From an uncultured Lachnospiraceae bacterium (GTDB lineage: Bacteria > Bacillota > Clostridia > Lachnospirales > Lachnospiraceae), in NCBI GenBank assembly GCA_947170415.1, contig CAMVTN010000003.1:1-50149 (forward strand): 50,149 nucleotides of DNA, in the 5' to 3' direction. A program made the position numbers and the translations under genes. Shown here one piece after another: positions 37,248 through 44,825 of this stretch. A model generated the notes under the pieces. That model was not told the DNA's origin. It saw only the letters and a program-made list of their open reading frames with translations, and did not search any database. Position 1 is the stretch's first letter, and every line of letters begins with the position of its first letter.

Positions 37248-37430
37248 GCGGTATAAATATCTCCTTCCGCGCTCGGACAGACACTAAGCTCACGCACTGT
37301 TCTCATAAACTCGGAAAAATCTGCGAAACTCGATGCTTACGCATCTCAAACAGTTCGCAGATTTTTCCTATTCGCCCAGTGTGTTCACTAAGTGCTGCCG
37401 GCTGATTGCTCCAGGAGATATTTATACCGC
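37248..37430 (-). repeat. structured repeat element, copy B1
   Basis: The reference copy of the family. Helix P1 is a perfect 17-bp stem (37248-37264 with 37414-37430), P2 is 8 bp (37292-37299 with 37377-37384), P3 is a perfect 15-bp stem (37313-37327 with 37354-37368) and P4 is 5 bp (37332-37336 with 37341-37345). Conserved unpaired segments include CCGCGCTCGGACAGACACTA, CTCATAA, CTCAAACAG, CCTATTCG and TTCACTAAGTGCTGCCGGCT. Arms differ from the other copies while pairing is kept. No ORF of note lies within it. It is upstream of the second yvyF-like gene. Confidence 0.8.
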
Positions 37431-37499
37431 CGACACTTAGGCATCTGCACTCCACAGTAATACACTAAATTCCACGCTTCTAACGTGATTGAAACGTAA

Positions 37500-37692
37500 G
37501 TGCAGGGCATATATTTCTCTCTTGTAGAAATCAGCCGGCATCACTTAGTGAATGAGTTGACCGATTAGGTAATTTATGCGAACTGTTTGAGTCGCAACGC
37601 GACGAGTTTCGCAGAAATTACCGTTCTTATGAGGGCAACACATGAGCTTAGTGATGTCCGAGCGCGGAAAGAGAGAAATATATGTCATGCAC
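37500..37692 (+). repeat. structured repeat element, copy B2 (inverted relative to B1)
   Basis: P1 is a perfect 16-bp stem (37508-37523 with 37669-37684) extended by GTGCA/TGCAC. P2 is 37552-37562 with 37633-37643 (9 of 11), P3 is 37568-37582 with 37608-37622 (14 of 15) and P4 is GTCGC-AAC-GCGAC (37591-37603). Conserved segments match B1 read on the other strand. It is 69 bp from B1, and the two converge. It starts just past the terminator of the formyltransferase gene. Confidence 0.8.
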
Positions 37693-37705
37693 GCCCCTGT
37701 TATGC

Positions 37706-37734
37706 AAAAAGAGCAGTGCATGATCACACTGCTC
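37706..37734 (-). terminator. intrinsic terminator overlapping the formyltransferase stop codon
   Basis: An 8-bp perfect stem (37711-37718 with 37727-37734) is followed by five T residues on the minus strand. The stop codon at 37726-37724 lies inside the hairpin loop. Confidence 0.85.
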
Positions 37735-38560
37735 CTTCGAGACTCAGATAAAATGTATAGCCATCTTTACTGATCACGTATTCACTTTCTGCTGCTTCAG
37801 CTTTCTCGTTGTCTTTAAGGATCCTATACGCACTGATACGTCGCTCCAATCCGTCAATGACCACTCTGGGCTTCCCCATCACTTCCAGAAGATCATAATC
37901 CATTGCACGAAGAAAACGTGAAATATGAGCACCGTCCCACTCCGGATGCAGCAAGCCGTCTGCCGGTACGTCCTTTGCATAGCGGATCAAACGCCCCTCG
38001 CTTACCGGCTGAACCACTCCCTGTTTATCCGGTATTGACGATAGTGGCAATAGCTCTTTTAATGCATTGACAGCTTCCCTGTTAAGAAGTTTCAAGAGCT
38101 TAAGAGATGTTGTCTCATCTGTGACCGGTACAGATTTTTGTACGAGTATGTTGCCGCTGTCCGTTCCTGCATCTATCCTGTGCCAGGTTATACCAGCTTC
38201 CGTGTCCCCATCGTAGATCGTCCATGCTTCGGCATTTCTGCCCGGATGCGCCGGAAGCAGCGCGTGGTGGAGATTTACCATTACAAAATTATCTTTTTCG
38301 ACAACATCTGCTGGGATCAGATATGGATTATTCACTGAAAATAAAATAGCGAATTCCGTTTCTTCCCGCAGTATTCTAAATAATTCCTGTTTGCTTCCGG
38401 TTTTTGCATTATATTTTTCAGCTCTGCGCAAATCTGACGGTGTATGTCCCGTTTCCAATATTGTTATCGAAAGCTCCGGAGAATCCTTTTTTACAAGATT
38501 CACGCACTGGTACATAAGACCCGACGATCCAATGAAATAGACTTTTTTAGGCGCATTCAT
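37724..38560 (-). CDS. formyltransferase-family protein
   Basis: A 278-residue member of the formyl-THF-dependent transferase family (Fmt/PurN-like fold). The catalytic Asn and His lie in NLHHALLPAHPG (about residue 100), and the catalytic Asp is in AGITWHRIDAGTDSGNIL (about residue 133), so the active site looks complete. It is too short and divergent to be the housekeeping Met-tRNA formyltransferase. The C-terminal part (EWDGAHISRFLRAMDY) resembles the substrate-side domain of sugar and amino-compound formyltransferases. The ATG at 38560 follows GAGG and overlaps the adenylation gene by 14 bp, so a shared pathway is likely: formylation of an activated amino acid or of a related amine. Confidence 0.8.
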   Translation of the reverse strand: MNAPKKVYFIGSSGLMYQCVNLVKKDSPELSITILETGHTPSDLRRAEKYNAKTGSKQELFRILREETEFAILFSVNNPYLIPADVVEKDNFVMVNLHHALLPAHPGRNAEAWTIYDGDTEAGITWHRIDAGTDSGNILVQKSVPVTDETTSLKLLKLLNREAVNALKELLPLSSIPDKQGVVQPVSEGRLIRYAKDVPADGLLHPEWDGAHISRFLRAMDYDLLEVMGKPRVVIDGLERRISAYRILKDNEKAEAAESEYVISKDGYTFYLSLEGAV

Positions 38561-40088
38561 TTCCGCTATCCTCATCCCGTACTGCCATTTCAAGAAGTTT
38601 CTTTCTGTCAATCTTACCATGAGCTGTCAGAGGGAGCTTCACATAAAATACAAATTTCTGCGGAAACATGTACTTTGGAACCTTAGCCGAAAGTACTTTT
38701 ATGATCTCATCACGACCTTCCTGTCCTTCATAACAGCAGATTATCTTCTCATTTTTCTGATCATATACACAGCAGCATCTTTCAACATTCGGTGCAGCAT
38801 TTATGTTTCGTTCGATTTCCTGCAGCTCTATTCTATGGCCGAAATGTTTAATCTGAAAATCCTTCCTGGCAACATAACAGAGTTCACCATTCTTATCATA
38901 TCTAGCCAGATCGCCTGTCCTGTATATCCTGTTTCCAAACCCTGTAAGGAAAGGATTTTGAGGAAAAGCTTCTGCGGTTTTTTCCGACATATTCCAATAT
39001 CCAAGGGCGAGGCCCGTTCCTTCTACACAAAGTTCACCAGCCACATTCGGCTTTGTGATCTTTTTACCATCCTCATCCAAAAGAAATACTCTGGTATTTC
39101 TAAATGATCTTCCAATGGGAATGATCTCATCATCTGCAAAACATCTTTTAACTTCATAATACGTGCAATTGCAGGTTATTTCTGTCGGACCATAAAGATT
39201 TACAAAACGGGCAAACGGGAAATGCTCCTGCCAATAGGTAAGTGTATGAACAGGCATTACTTCTCCGGAGAACATAAGATAGCGGAGATTTATACGATTT
39301 TCTGAACTTTCATCACCAAACACATCAAATCTGGAAATAATATTCGCTGCTGAAACAGCCCATATGAGCGTATTTATGCCTCTCTCAGACAGATACTCTG
39401 CCATCATTCCGGGCATTGCAAACATTTTCTTCGGGATGATATGGACCGTTCCTCCAACCGCAAGAGAATTGTAAATATCTTTTACAGATACATCAAAATC
39501 AAAAGGTGCCTGATTTCCAAATACACAATTTTCATCAAAATCAAAAGCATCCTTAAAAGCATCTGTAAGATCTAATACTGATTTATGAGAAATGAGCACT
39601 CCCTTCGGCACACCGGTTGATCCGGAAGTAAAGATAGTGTAGAGGGGATCCGTATCGATGACATCTTCACGTATTTCAGAAAGCACATCTTCTTCAACAT
39701 TGGATTTTTCCATAATTTCTGCTATACGCACAGCGCCTTCAACATCTTTTCCTCTTTTACGTGCATCTATGATGCACACAGGATCAAGACTGTTTATAAT
39801 GCTGTTTCTTCTGTCTTCAGGGAAATCAGGGCCTATCGATGCATAGAAGTTTCCACTGTACAGGATTCCAAAAAATGCGATAAGAGTTTCAACATTTCTA
39901 TCGATCAAAACCGCTGCCGCACGATTTCTCTCTCCAAAAGCTCTGTTTTTTGCGATCCATGATCCGACTTTTTTTGCCTCCAACACAAGCTCTGTGTATG
40001 TAAGGCTTCTCTTTTCATCTGAAATAGCGATTTTTTCCGGATAATTTGCAGCTGATTCCTCTAATAAACACAGTACACTTTCTCGCAT
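38547..40088 (-). CDS. stand-alone amino-acid adenylation enzyme (NRPS A-domain/DltA-like)
   Basis: An ANL-superfamily enzyme of 513 residues. The adenylation core motifs are present: TIFTSGSTGVPKGVLISHKS (A3, about residue 158), NLYGPTE (A5), YRTGDLARY (A7), RKDFQIKHFGHRIELQEIE (A8, about residue 415) and the A10 Lys in LTAHGKIDRKKL. FDVSVKDIYNSL supplies the Asp that binds an alpha-amino group, so an amino acid substrate is likely, as in DltA. There is no fused carrier or condensation domain and no carrier-protein gene within reach, so the acceptor is unknown. AGGAGA precedes the ATG. It is cotranscribed with the formyltransferase gene. Confidence 0.85.
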   Translation of the reverse strand: MRESVLCLLEESAANYPEKIAISDEKRSLTYTELVLEAKKVGSWIAKNRAFGERNRAAAVLIDRNVETLIAFFGILYSGNFYASIGPDFPEDRRNSIINSLDPVCIIDARKRGKDVEGAVRIAEIMEKSNVEEDVLSEIREDVIDTDPLYTIFTSGSTGVPKGVLISHKSVLDLTDAFKDAFDFDENCVFGNQAPFDFDVSVKDIYNSLAVGGTVHIIPKKMFAMPGMMAEYLSERGINTLIWAVSAANIISRFDVFGDESSENRINLRYLMFSGEVMPVHTLTYWQEHFPFARFVNLYGPTEITCNCTYYEVKRCFADDEIIPIGRSFRNTRVFLLDEDGKKITKPNVAGELCVEGTGLALGYWNMSEKTAEAFPQNPFLTGFGNRIYRTGDLARYDKNGELCYVARKDFQIKHFGHRIELQEIERNINAAPNVERCCCVYDQKNEKIICCYEGQEGRDEIIKVLSAKVPKYMFPQKFVFYVKLPLTAHGKIDRKKLLEMAVRDEDSGNECA

Positions 40089-40152
40089 TTTGCTCTCCTG
40101 TTATATAAGCTTTTATTTATAATATTATAATCTACAATTAATAGTTAATTCT

Positions 40153-40180
40153 ATAATACTCATATGCAAGAATTCGTCAA
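40153..40180 (-). promoter_or_regulatory. promoter of the adenylation-formyltransferase operon
   Basis: On the minus strand TTGACG (40180-40175), 16 bp, TATTAT (40158-40153), about 65 bp upstream of the ATG. Confidence 0.6.
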
Positions 40181-40184
40181 GTCC

Positions 40185-40220
40185 AAAAAAGCCTGTCAGA
40201 CACGATCGTATCTGACAGGC
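40185..40220 (-). terminator. intrinsic terminator after the homocysteine methyltransferase gene
   Basis: A 10-bp perfect stem (40191-40200 with 40211-40220) is followed by six T residues on the minus strand, just before the next operon's -35 box. Confidence 0.9.
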
Positions 40221-40276
40221 TTTATCCAAAATGATAACTGTTTATGTTCGTTCAAGAAATCATATCCTTCATATAT

Positions 40277-41230
40277 TCAGATTTTAATCTGCTTAAATCC
40301 CTTATCTCTTAGTTCAGCGACTGCTTTGATGTCATCGGGAGAGGTTCTGCAGCATCCTCCGATGAAACCTGCACCGGCTCTTTCCCAGTCCTTTGCACGG
40401 TCAACGTAGCTCTTGCCGTCGGGAGCACCATTCCAGACTTTATTTATACCATCATAAACTTCACCGCTGTTTGGATATACACAGACAGGAACCTCCGTAT
40501 ACTTCCTGTAATTCAGGATAATGTCAGAAACGATCTCCGGAGGTGTGCAATTTACACCGATAGCCTTGAGATGTGAAAATTTAGACATTGTCTTTGCAAC
40601 TTCTTCTATATCAGTTCCATCGCTTATCTTTGTCGGTGTCTTAAATGTAAAGCTTGCCCAGAAATCACATCCCATCTCTTCCAACAGTTCTCCGACTGCC
40701 TCTGCTTCTGCGAGCTTCGGGCAGGTCTCTACAGCAAAAATCTCTGCACCTGCGTCCTTAAGGATCTCAATCCTTTTTCTATGAAAATCTTTGTACTCAT
40801 CCTTTGTAAGATCATATGAACCACTGTACTCCGAGCCATCCGCAAGATACGCACCGTAAGGTCCGATATCACCTGCGACAACAGGATACTCCGCACCCTT
40901 CTTTTCACCGGACTCTTTCCACCACTGCTCTCTGGTTTCTTTTACGATCTCGATTGATTTACGGATAAGCGCCTCTGCTTCTTCCTCGCTGTAACCCGCT
41001 TCTACAAAACCGGGAATTGTCGCCTGATAGCTGCAGCAGGTAATGACATTTGCGCCAGCTTCCATATAATCTCTGTGAATTGCCGCGATCGCATCAGGAT
41101 TTTCGCTCAAAAACTTTGCACTCCACAGTGCATCACTTACATTGTATCCACGCTTCTCAAGCTCGGTTCCCATAGCACCATCCATTACTATGAGCTTTCC
41201 ATTCTTTATAAGATCATCTATTCTTCCCAT
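40277..41230 (-). CDS. mmuM: homocysteine S-methyltransferase family protein
   Basis: A zinc-dependent S-methyltransferase of 317 residues, making methionine from homocysteine with S-methylmethionine or SAM as donor. The three zinc Cys are visible in GVNCTPPE (about residue 225) and GGCCRTSP (about residue 293). The N-terminus has the family start LIVMDGAMGTELEKRG. In MmuM-type enzymes the protein is this single domain, without the cobalamin domains of MetH, as here. It starts 33 bp after the amino-acid symporter, so the two form an operon and the symporter may import its substrate or product; this is inference. Confidence 0.9.
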   Translation of the reverse strand: MGRIDDLIKNGKLIVMDGAMGTELEKRGYNVSDALWSAKFLSENPDAIAAIHRDYMEAGANVITCCSYQATIPGFVEAGYSEEEAEALIRKSIEIVKETREQWWKESGEKKGAEYPVVAGDIGPYGAYLADGSEYSGSYDLTKDEYKDFHRKRIEILKDAGAEIFAVETCPKLAEAEAVGELLEEMGCDFWASFTFKTPTKISDGTDIEEVAKTMSKFSHLKAIGVNCTPPEIVSDIILNYRKYTEVPVCVYPNSGEVYDGINKVWNGAPDGKSYVDRAKDWERAGAGFIGGCCRTSPDDIKAVAELRDKGFKQIKI

Positions 41231-41263
41231 TTATCAATCTCCATTTTTAACGTTTATCGTTCT

Positions 41264-42685
41264 TTACTTCTCTGCCTTGCAGTCAAAGGACACAAATTCC
41301 GGTTCCTCACCACGTTCTTTCGACGGCAGATATCTCTTCCAGAAATCATCAAAGAGCCTGAATATCTCTTTATGTTTTGCCGCTATTATAAATATCGTAA
41401 TGAGCACATATACCGCAGACAGGATATCCGTAAATGCCCACAGGATATCTGCCTGAATATTATAGAAAATAACGCACGGAACCATGTAATAGATCATGTA
41501 AATCGGCATCATTTTTTTGTTCGCCTCAGAATCGCCAAACGCATAATTTACGCTCTTTTCACAGGTGTAATACATACCGATGATAGTCGTCCACGCAAAT
41601 ACAGCTATAGCTATGGCTGTAAGCTGTCCGCCGATCTTTCCATACGCAGAGGTAAACGCATAGGTTGTAAGAGCTCCGCTTGTTGCGTCACTTTCATAGA
41701 AAGAGCCTGTCATGATGATCGTAAACGCTGTGATCGAGCAGACAATCATCGTATCAAGGAAGATCTCACCCCAGCCCCAAAGAGACTGACGCACAGGATG
41801 ATCTGTTTTTGCGCTGGCATGCGCTATCATTCCGTAGCCTGTACCTGCATCATTTGAGTAAATGCCTCGGGCAACACCGTACTGGATCGCATCACGAACC
41901 GTTGCTCCAGCAAAACCGCCCATAGCAGCAGTAGGAGAAAAAGCACTCTTAATGATAAGCATCACAACTCTCGGAATCTCCTGATAGTTAAAAATGATAA
42001 CTCCGAGTCCCATGATGATGTAAAGAACTGCCATGATAGGAACAGCTTTACTCATTACATCAGAAATTCTTCTAAGTCCGCCCCAGATAGTCACAATGCA
42101 GGTTACGCCGATCACGATATCCGTGATAAGCGGATTTATGCCAAATGCCTGATTGATAGAACTCGTAACAGCTTCTGTCTGCACGCAGCAGGTCCAGGGT
42201 CCAAAAACAAAGCAAAATACAGCCAAAATGACCGCACCTTTTTTCCAGCCAAAAGCATTTTTCAGCACGAATGAGCGGTCGCAGACATATTCATCCATGG
42301 ACTTCTCGTAATGTTCTCTGTAGCGCTGACCTATAATGATCTCGCAGGCCTTTGTAGACATTCCGAAAAATGCCGAGATCCACATCCAGATAAGCGCTCC
42401 GGGACCACCGCTCACGATAGCTGTCGCAACACCACTGATATTTCCTGTTCCAATAGTATTTGCAAGCGCCGTACAAGCCGCACGGAATCCGGATATAGTT
42501 CCTGTTCCTTCGCTTTGCTTAAACATCGTGCCGTAGGTATTCTTGAAGTTAAATACCGCTTTTCTCTGATACCTGAAGGCAAAACGCACCGAAAGAATGA
42601 TTCCTGTTGCGAGAACCAGATATGTCATCCAGTTCCCCCACATGAAATCATCGATCGCATATAGAATTTCTGTAATTCTCTCCAT
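41264..42685 (-). CDS. AGCS-family alanine/glycine:cation symporter
   Basis: A 473-residue inner-membrane transporter of the alanine or glycine:cation symporter family. The family segment ALANTIGTGNISGVATAIVSGG (here as ACTALANTIGTGNISG) lies near residue 95, and about eleven hydrophobic helices are seen. GVARGIYSNDAGTGYG and the C-terminal MIYYMVPCVIFY also fit. It should import an amino acid with Na+ or H+. The ATG at 42685 begins MERITEILYAID; an alternative start at 42703 adds six residues. It is followed by mmuM. The substrate could be alanine, glycine or, given the neighbour, a methionine-related compound. Confidence 0.9.
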   Translation of the reverse strand: MERITEILYAIDDFMWGNWMTYLVLATGIILSVRFAFRYQRKAVFNFKNTYGTMFKQSEGTGTISGFRAACTALANTIGTGNISGVATAIVSGGPGALIWMWISAFFGMSTKACEIIIGQRYREHYEKSMDEYVCDRSFVLKNAFGWKKGAVILAVFCFVFGPWTCCVQTEAVTSSINQAFGINPLITDIVIGVTCIVTIWGGLRRISDVMSKAVPIMAVLYIIMGLGVIIFNYQEIPRVVMLIIKSAFSPTAAMGGFAGATVRDAIQYGVARGIYSNDAGTGYGMIAHASAKTDHPVRQSLWGWGEIFLDTMIVCSITAFTIIMTGSFYESDATSGALTTYAFTSAYGKIGGQLTAIAIAVFAWTTIIGMYYTCEKSVNYAFGDSEANKKMMPIYMIYYMVPCVIFYNIQADILWAFTDILSAVYVLITIFIIAAKHKEIFRLFDDFWKRYLPSKERGEEPEFVSFDCKAEK

Positions 42686-42721
42686 ATAATTTTCCCCATT
42701 CACCGTAGTAAAGTATATCGT

Positions 42722-42751
42722 ATGATAACTTATATTTTCATACTATGTCAA
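42722..42751 (-). promoter_or_regulatory. promoter of the symporter-mmuM operon
   Basis: On the minus strand TTGACA (42751-42746), 18 bp, TATCAT (42727-42722). The -35 is consensus. No SAM or glycine riboswitch features were found in the short leader. Confidence 0.6.
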
Positions 42752-42788
42752 TGGGAATTGCCGATAATTATTTTTTGATTTTTTATCG

Positions 42789-43595
42789 TTACGATGCGCG
42801 TTTTTCCATAAACTGTTTCATTATAGTCTGCAGTTCCGACAGCCCCTCTGCCGTTACCTTGTCTCCGCTTTCAAATGCCATCATCTGTTTCAGAAATCCC
42901 TGCTCTCTGGTGATCCTGTAGCTCTCCGGATATACCAGTCCAAACGTAAGCGAGATATGTGTAAAAAGATGATCTATCGGGTGCTTCACATGCGCCCTGT
43001 CTACGTTTCTGCATCCAAGCGCATCTGCCAGAACTTCCGGTGTCACACGATCAACTTTAAGATTATCAATGGGGCAATCATAGATCTCATCCATCGGTAT
43101 CTCGCAATTTACTCTCAATATATCTATCTTATCCGCATCACGAAGTATATCCGTGAACATTTTCTCACGCTTCGTCATCTTTTCCGGGAGCTTAAAAACA
43201 TTATGCAGACGGATGGCTTTCTCAATGATCGCATACTCTGAGGGATCTGCTGCATAATCCCTTATTCTCATCTGCTGAGGCGCGCCTTCATCTTCGGCAT
43301 CATATTTATTGAAAAGCACATCCGCACTCATTGCCGCATGATTTACAGATATTGAATCTATAAAAGTGTGATATTTTCTCAGCTGTTCAAAACGCCCCAC
43401 ATCGTGAAGCATCCCGAGAAGCCATGCAAGATCTATATCATCCTCTGATAAGTTAATGGATCTCGCGATCCTGTCTGCAATCTCCGCAACCTTATATGTA
43501 TGCTCTATCTTCAGCGCCACTTTTATATCCGACGAATCGTACTGATCCGTGTACTTCTTAAAAACTGCGCGAACATTTTCTCTATTAATCTTCAT
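42789..43595 (-). CDS. HD-domain phosphohydrolase
   Basis: A 268-residue soluble protein with an HD domain. The metal ligands are IEHTYKVAEIADRIA (first His), LGMLHDVGRFEQ (HD pair) and a distal Asp in DILRDADKIDILR. Such proteins hydrolyse nucleotides or phosphate esters; the substrate is not readable. The ATG at 43595 is preceded by GGAGG, and a strong terminator hairpin ends right before that ribosome site. There is no obvious operon partner downstream within about 100 bp. Confidence 0.85.
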   Translation of the reverse strand: MKINRENVRAVFKKYTDQYDSSDIKVALKIEHTYKVAEIADRIARSINLSEDDIDLAWLLGMLHDVGRFEQLRKYHTFIDSISVNHAAMSADVLFNKYDAEDEGAPQQMRIRDYAADPSEYAIIEKAIRLHNVFKLPEKMTKREKMFTDILRDADKIDILRVNCEIPMDEIYDCPIDNLKVDRVTPEVLADALGCRNVDRAHVKHPIDHLFTHISLTFGLVYPESYRITREQGFLKQMMAFESGDKVTAEGLSELQTIMKQFMEKRAS

Positions 43596-43611
43596 TAAAA
43601 AACAAACCTCC

Positions 43612-43666
43612 AAAAAACTCAGCCTGCCGGATGCAATCAAAATCTTACCACATCCGACAGGCTGAG
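43612..43666 (-). terminator. terminator abutting the HD-gene ribosome site
   Basis: A 16-bp stem with one G-U pair (43666-43651 with 43633-43618) is followed by TTTTTT and then directly by the GGAGG of the HD gene. It can end the HEPN/MNT transcript. If a promoter lies upstream it could also act as an attenuator of the HD gene. Confidence 0.85.
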
Positions 43667-43703
43667 TTTATTAATTTATATTGTTTTAAGGATTTGGATC
43701 AAA

Positions 43704-44131
43704 TTAATGTTCTGTTTTATTGATTCGATCTATGCAATATTTCTCTACCTTTTTTATGAATTCTTCTGCAACCTCTACCTGAGTGCTTGCCTCAGCCTTA
43801 TTTGCAATATAAAAATCATCATAGTCACTCGCGTGCCTTATTTTTTCTGCTTCGTTTATTTCCGACCAAGCATCTTATCAAAGACCTCGGTCTTAACATA
43901 ATTCTTATTGAAATTAGCTATTGCATCCTTATGCTTTTTATATGACTGTCCATCCAAAGCATGAACTGCATTTATTGCATGGAATATTCCATAGTATGCC
44001 CTGTTATTTGCACCTCTGTAATCCTCTATTCCTATCAATGTTTTTGCAGAAAACACGTCTTTCTTAGCTAGTTTAATTCGATATAAACACAAATCTTCCT
44101 TAGTTCCGCAATCCTGATCATGCTGCTCCAT
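43704..44131 (-). pseudogene. HEPN-domain protein of a HEPN/MNT pair, frameshifted
   Basis: The frame from 44131 gives 91 residues with a HEPN layout (YRIKLAKKDVFSAKTLI, NRAYYGIFHAINAVHAL, KKHKDAIANFNKNYVK) and stops after DKMLGRK at 43856. In a neighbouring frame the missing C-terminal half follows at once: NEAEKIRHASDYDDFYIANK to a stop at 43704. Restoring one A in the A-run before the stop rejoins them as GRKINEAEKIRHASDYDDFY. HEPN proteins are RNA-acting toxins, and the lost part holds the conserved RxxSDY region. It overlaps the MNT gene by 14 bp. A sequencing error in the short A-run would give the same picture. Confidence 0.8.
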
Positions 44132-44456
44132 ATAGAATCACTCCATCCCTGTTTATATTATTAAAAAACGGATACGCATCTATCCATTTCAAAAATAATT
44201 CTTCACTATGAGCTATCGGGTTAATTTCAACATCATTATCCATATTAAAATCATAAGTGGCATCAAAAAGTTTAGTCTGATACTCTTTTGCCTCCAGCTC
44301 CGAAATATCCAACAATATCATGATATCAATATCGGATTCACTGTTAAAATCGCCTCTGGCATATGAACCAAACAAAATAACCTTTTTCACATGTGAACCA
44401 TATATTTTTTTTATACTTTCAATATATTCCTTTAATAAATCCATTTTATTCTCCAT
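44118..44456 (-). CDS. MNT-type nucleotidyltransferase, antitoxin of the HEPN/MNT pair
   Basis: A 112-residue minimal nucleotidyltransferase with the signature GSYARGDFNSESDID (GSx10DxD), which supplies the metal-binding Asp pair. In MntA-HepT systems this protein silences the HEPN toxin by adding AMP to a conserved Tyr. GGGGGG lies 6 bp upstream of the ATG. The stop overlaps the HEPN start by 14 bp, the usual coupled arrangement. The active site appears intact although the partner is frameshifted. Confidence 0.88.
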   Translation of the reverse strand: MENKMDLLKEYIESIKKIYGSHVKKVILFGSYARGDFNSESDIDIMILLDISELEAKEYQTKLFDATYDFNMDNDVEINPIAHSEELFLKWIDAYPFFNNINRDGVILYGAA

Positions 44457-44461
44457 AGACG

Positions 44462-44535
44462 CCCCCCTTCCCGTTCAACGCCTATCTACATGTATACTTT
44501 AATTATATCATTTCATATCATAAATCCAACATAAT
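44462..44535 (-). repeat. promoter-leader segment duplicated at 49543-49618
   Basis: This stretch upstream of the MNT gene is closely similar, in the same orientation, to 49543-49618: CCCCCTTCCC, the TATAAT and TTGGAT boxes, and the flanking ATATCAT and AAATCCAACA segments match. It includes the promoter at 44502-44529. The rest of 44457-44825 holds a short palindrome and the pectinesterase promoter but no gene. Confidence 0.6.
44502..44529 (-). promoter_or_regulatory. promoter of the MNT-HEPN operon
   Basis: On the minus strand TTGGAT (44529-44524), 16 bp, TATAAT (44507-44502), 45 bp before the MNT ATG. The same pair of boxes with the same spacing is at 49583-49610. Confidence 0.7.
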
Positions 44536-44603
44536 ACTACTATCACAAGCCTTACCACTTATTCCTATCCACATCGCCAAAAATAACTCCCCCTCACATT
44601 CTC

Positions 44604-44619
44604 TTTGACGCACGTCAAA
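44604..44619. promoter_or_regulatory. 16-bp palindrome, candidate operator
   Basis: TTTGACG-CA-CGTCAAA is a perfect 7+2+7 inverted repeat in the divergent region between the MNT gene and the pectinesterase gene, about 80 bp upstream of the pectinesterase -35. It could bind a dimeric repressor. No regulator gene is adjacent. Confidence 0.35.
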
Positions 44620-44698
44620 TAGAATTCAATATTCTTATCTCTTCCCTTCATCAAAGTACCGTAAGAACGTAAACATCGTACAAAAATTGCTTAAAAAC

Positions 44699-44727
44699 CT
44701 GCACAATTCTAAAAAATGTGGTAGTAT
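44699..44727 (+). promoter_or_regulatory. putative promoter of the pectinesterase gene
   Basis: CTGCAC (44699-44704), 17 bp, TAGTAT (44722-44727), about 90 bp before the ATG at 44826. Both boxes are imperfect. Confidence 0.4.
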
Positions 44728-44825
44728 AGTACCGTTTGTTTTAATTATTGTACATTGTATTATGTATTACGGTTTCGAACAAACATTTGTACCAATTGTC
44801 CAGATACAAAAAGAAAAGAGTTATT

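Noticed and set aside
38547-38560. Frameshift between the adenylation and formyltransferase genes
   Set aside because: Both proteins are complete at their ends. The 14-bp overlap with a good ribosome site is a normal coupled gene junction.
41075-41857. Plus-strand open frame of 260 codons opposite the symporter and mmuM
   Set aside because: It spans two real genes and their gap in antisense, with no ribosome site and no sensible protein features.
42686-42788. Riboswitch before the symporter-mmuM operon
   Set aside because: The leader is too short and lacks the conserved cores of SAM or glycine riboswitches.
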